64,000 nt of DNA. It comes from Amorphochlora amoebiformis (Eukaryota; Cercozoa; Chlorarachniophyceae). Position 1 is the stretch's first letter; every line of letters starts with the position of its first letter. Both the position numbers and the translations under genes were made by a program. The notes beneath the pieces are model-generated. The model was not told the origin of the DNA. It worked only from the letters and a program-made list of their open reading frames with translations, and made no database searches. Location of the stretch: assembly GCA_054601695.1 (NCBI GenBank), contig BAAHQB010000274.1, positions 181,508 to 245,507 of the forward strand, given 5' to 3'. Positions 55,767 to 64,000 of this stretch are shown here, piece after piece.

Positions 55767-55811
55767 ACATTCGTATATACACATGTACAGGTATGGAACA
55801 CACACACATAT

Positions 55812-55847
<36 letters not shown>

Positions 55848-55887
55848 CATTCATATATACACATGTACAGGTATGGAACACACACAC

Positions 55888-55927
<40 letters not shown>

Positions 55928-55974
55928 ACATTCATATATACATATGTACAGGTATGGAAGACACACACATATAC

Positions 55975-56012
<38 letters not shown>

Positions 56013-56046
56013 TATACATTCATATAGACATATGTACAGGTATGGA

Positions 56047-56099
<53 letters not shown>

Positions 56100-56140
56100 A
56101 CATTCATATATACACATGTACAGGTATGGAACACACACAC

Positions 56141-56182
<42 letters not shown>

Positions 56183-56344
56183 CATTCATATATACACATG
56201 TACATGTATGGAACACACACACACATATATATAAATATATTGTACATTCATATATACATATGTACAGGTATGGAACAAGCGGTTTAGCGAGTAATGGGCG
56301 ACGTAGATCATTTTTCCCCGGCGGAAGCAGACCTAGAAGGGTAT

Positions 56345-56436
<92 letters not shown>

Positions 56437-56562
56437 ATATGTATATACTTACGTACAGAAATCCTTGTTGGTGTGGCCTCTTCCTTAGTAGAAGTGTGGT
56501 GTCTTGTTTGTAGTATATATATATATATTTCTATATGTATATATATATATATATATAATATT

Positions 56563-56593
<31 letters not shown>

Positions 56594-56595
56594 GA

Positions 56596-56662
<67 letters not shown>

Positions 56663-56681
56663 CTACACACACACATATATA

Positions 56682-56735
<54 letters not shown>

Positions 56736-57224
56736 TTAATGAAGAATGGTCAGGTGAGTCGGCCTTGGGATGGAAACTCAGGTTCTTCTTCGGAACATTC
56801 ATATACAATATATATATATATATGTATTATCTATATATATATATGTGTGTGTGTATATATATATATATAAATATATACATACATATATATATATATACAT
56901 CTATATATATATATATATATATATACATACATATATATATGTATATATTGTATGTGTATATTTGTATCACATATGTGTGTGTATATATATATTATATCTC
57001 TGTGTATATATGTTTAAGTAGACATATATGTATATATATGTATGTATATATATATATACATATGATGTGAATATATATGTATGTAAACATGACTGTGGTG
57101 TTCCTCTGTATGAGAGTGTTTGTGTGTGTGTTTATAAAAGAATATGTGTACATTTATATATCTATATGTATATATATATATATGTATAGATATGTAAACA
57201 CAAGAATATGTATACACTTTATAT

Positions 57225-57268
<44 letters not shown>

Positions 57269-57300
57269 CTACATATGCATATATACATACACATTTATAA

Positions 57301-57382
<82 letters not shown>

Positions 57383-57412
57383 CGTTTGTATATATATATA
57401 TACATATACTAG

Positions 57413-57443
<31 letters not shown>

Positions 57444-57668
57444 CCTATATATATATATATATACATATATATACATATATATATATACCCAACAGGTGAT
57501 AACTTCTTCTATGCTCGAGCAGAAGCATTCGATAAGATCGTAAGCATGCTATACCGAGACTGGGAATCGTTGGCGGGTGAGACGGAGAAGTGGAATGAAC
57601 TCAATCCGGAAGCTGTACTCGGGACCGTGGCAGAAAAAGTTGGACTATCGATAGGAGTTTGCGGGTAG
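50632..57668 (+). CDS. Type II membrane glycosyltransferase-like protein, about 388 aa, 13-14 exons
   Basis: Exons 50632-50913, 50985-51026, 51108-51148, 51202-51254, 51339-51396, 51483-51654, 52322-52401, 52906-52982, 53326-53375, 53967-54031, 54132-54171, 56736-56753, 57496-57668. All junctions fit in phase except 54171 to 56736, which needs one more exon of length 3n+1; a 16-nt candidate (54920-54935) would make 1167 nt. Layout: short cytosolic N-terminus, signal anchor [15 protein letters not shown], Ser/Thr/Lys-rich stem ([20 protein letters not shown]), then a lumenal domain with [72 protein letters not shown] and LNPEAVL. The ViRxRPD signature followed by a D-N-F..A motif resembles RxRPD-type polysaccharide glycosyltransferases; donor and acceptor are unknown. 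It likely acts in the Golgi. Confidence 0.7.
54548..56483 (-). CDS. Small basic protein gene nested in a glycosyltransferase intron (5' incomplete)
   Basis: Exons on the minus strand: 56483-56453, 56332-56266, 54972-54936, 54859-54779, 54613-54548 (TAA). They total 282 nt (94 codons) with consistent phases. Readings: [62 protein letters not shown]...[24 protein letters not shown]. Strongly basic in the middle, which could suggest nucleic-acid binding or a mitochondrial ribosome-type protein, but no family is recognised. It lies within the + strand intron 54172-56735. The intron 55-56.26 kb carries about 12 extra copies of its exon 56332-56266 end. The last two exons are the best supported; the 5' exon is not found. 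A possible start [12 protein letters not shown] (near 56800) is in phase only if the first intron has no visible GT. Confidence 0.45.
55275..56272. repeat. Minisatellite, about 13 units, built on an exon end plus donor site
   Basis: Units of 60-160 bp (length set by an internal (TA)n) share TACATTCATATATACA, TGTACAGGTATGGAACA and a short (CA)n. TATGGAACA occurs at about 55284, 55342, 55399, 55561, 55632, 55708, 55793, 55871, 56042, 56125, 56208 and 56270, with a TATGGAAGA variant at 55953. On the minus strand the shared core is the last bases of exon 56332-56266 and its GTACAT donor. Confidence 0.88.
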
Positions 57669-58094
57669 CGCACCCATAGATAGATGGCTACATTACCACT
57701 AGTACCAGATGCACTGAGCTTTCCGTTGTGTATCTTGAAGTATGCCTAGTAGATAAACACTAGAAAACAAGACGGAGATGAGATTTTCGAAATTCAGCTG
57801 GTTCATTCAACTGAGATTATGATATTTACTAGATTTGCTTTCATAGACTACTATCTGGAGTATATCACTATGGCCCTAAGTTGCCCCTAAGCGGCAGGGA
57901 CTGAAAAGCTCTCTTCTTATGAGTAATTTTCTAGCGTCCAAATCTAACACGACGCTATACGATTTAACTTCAGTACATATACGCACAAGACGCTATGCGA
58001 CGACATTGCCTAGATCTAGTAGAATTGCCAGTGAACATGGTCAACATCATCCAGCCGGCTAAGATCATTGAAAGTGGAAAAAGACTCTCCGAAG
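57669..58094. other. Convergent intergenic region, unique sequence
   Basis: About 425 bp with no (TA)n and no gene recognised, between the glycosyltransferase stop (57668, +) and the CaaX gene stop (58095, -). It serves as 3' flank for both. Confidence 0.7.
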
Positions 58095-62862
<4,768 letters not shown>

Positions 62863-62873
62863 CTATATATGCA

Positions 62874-62904
<31 letters not shown>

Positions 62905-62942
62905 ATATCTTGTATGAATTTATGTAATTCATTTTACATTAC

Positions 62943-63021
<79 letters not shown>

Positions 63022-63189
63022 TTTATATATATATTGAGAAGCATTTGGACCGCTTTATTAATCTCATTATCCTTCTCCCTCTCAGGATCCTCTCCCCTAT
63101 ATATGTAAAATATATATATATATATATATATATCTTGTATGAATTTATGTAATATAATATATGTATATATATATGTGTATATATATCTC

Positions 63190-63208
63190 CTCCATATATA
63201 TATATTAA

Positions 63209-63241
<33 letters not shown>

Positions 63242-63268
63242 TGTATATATATATAATATATATATATG

Positions 63269-63324
<56 letters not shown>

Positions 63325-63396
63325 TATGTATATATGTAAATATAGTATAATATGAATACATATATATATATATATATATATACATATATAATATAT

Positions 63397-63461
<65 letters not shown>

Positions 63462-63640
63462 TCTGTATGCATTTATACAATACATTTCGTTTGACATTGC
63501 ATTATATATACATACATACATACACACATACATACATATATATATACATACATACATATATATATAATATATATATACATATATACATACATATACACTT
63601 GAACCGCTTTATTAATCTCGTTATGCTTCTCCCTCTTATA

Positions 63641-63699
<59 letters not shown>

Positions 63700-63813
63700 C
63701 ACACACATATATATATATATATATAAATACATATAATATGTATTTATATGTATATATGTATATATATATAAACATAATAGATATATATATAATATATATA
63801 TACATATATAATA

Positions 63814-63861
<48 letters not shown>

Positions 63862-63888
63862 ACACCTTGTATGCGTGTAGGCAATATG

Positions 63889-63929
<41 letters not shown>

Positions 63930-63935
63930 TATATA

Positions 63936-63986
<51 letters not shown>

Positions 63987-64000
63987 GTTTTTAACCGTAT
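63190..64000. repeat. (TA)n-dominated right end of the window
   Basis: Mostly (TA)n with (CATA)n patches at 63510-63560. It contains the third degenerate copy of the CaaX-gene exon (63603-63640) and no other gene that I can support. Confidence 0.8.

Noticed and set aside
56278-56341. + strand exon [20 protein letters not shown] for the glycosyltransferase
   Set aside because: It does not fit the phase of the neighbouring + exons, while the minus reading [16 protein letters not shown] joins in phase on both sides.

Overview
This is a nuclear contig from a eukaryote, not a prokaryote. The evidence is spliceosomal introns with GT..AG ends in every gene, arrays of the TTAGGG/CCCTAA telomere repeat, and eukaryotic families (CLN3/battenin, MCTP-like membrane protein, type II membrane glycosyltransferase, a CaaX-box protein). 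The species cannot be fixed from the sequence. A free-living or parasitic protist is my best inference: genes are cut into many tiny exons (11-606 nt, mostly 40-100 nt), and nearly every intron or intergenic space is filled with (TA)n. Reconstructed exons cover only about 13% of the window (about 8.3 kb of 64 kb). Most long open frames in six-frame translation are YIYIYI or LGLGLG readings of microsatellites and are not genes.

Layout, left to right. 1-1278 (+): 3' half of an MCTP-like C2/transmembrane protein, running in from the left edge. 1279-4097: intergenic. 4098-10100 (+): small single-pass coiled-coil protein in 7 exons, with a 1.3-kb telomeric array inside one intron. 18080-11352 (-): complete 14-exon NOG1/Obg-type GTPase. 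18144-18638 (+): doubtful basic ORF. 30233-20571 (-): complete 14-exon YbaK/aminoacyl-tRNA-editing domain protein. 30411-34127 (+): complete 9-exon divergent sirtuin with a C-terminal Cys-containing extension. 49292-34809 (-): complete 21-exon CLN3. 49530-50214 (+): unknown protein. 50632-57668 (+): type II membrane glycosyltransferase; a small basic gene (56483-54548, -) lies on the opposite strand inside its largest intron. 62862-58095 (-): CaaX-terminated protein whose 5' end lies beyond the window or is unresolved.

Each model was built by hand from acceptor and donor sites and checked by reading phase: the exons of the complete models sum to whole codons (NOG1 1137 nt, YbaK 927, sirtuin 1362, CLN3 1317, coiled-coil gene 405). 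There is no operon logic. Two gene pairs are head to head (YbaK/sirtuin, about 180 bp between ATGs; CLN3/unknown, about 240 bp).

The most unusual property is that exon edges are repeatedly duplicated into the neighbouring (TA)n intron: degenerate copies of an exon end plus its splice site lie next to the real exon in at least five genes, from 1 extra copy up to about 12. Telomeric repeats lie inside introns of at least four genes. In one case they are flanked by copies of the adjacent exon end.
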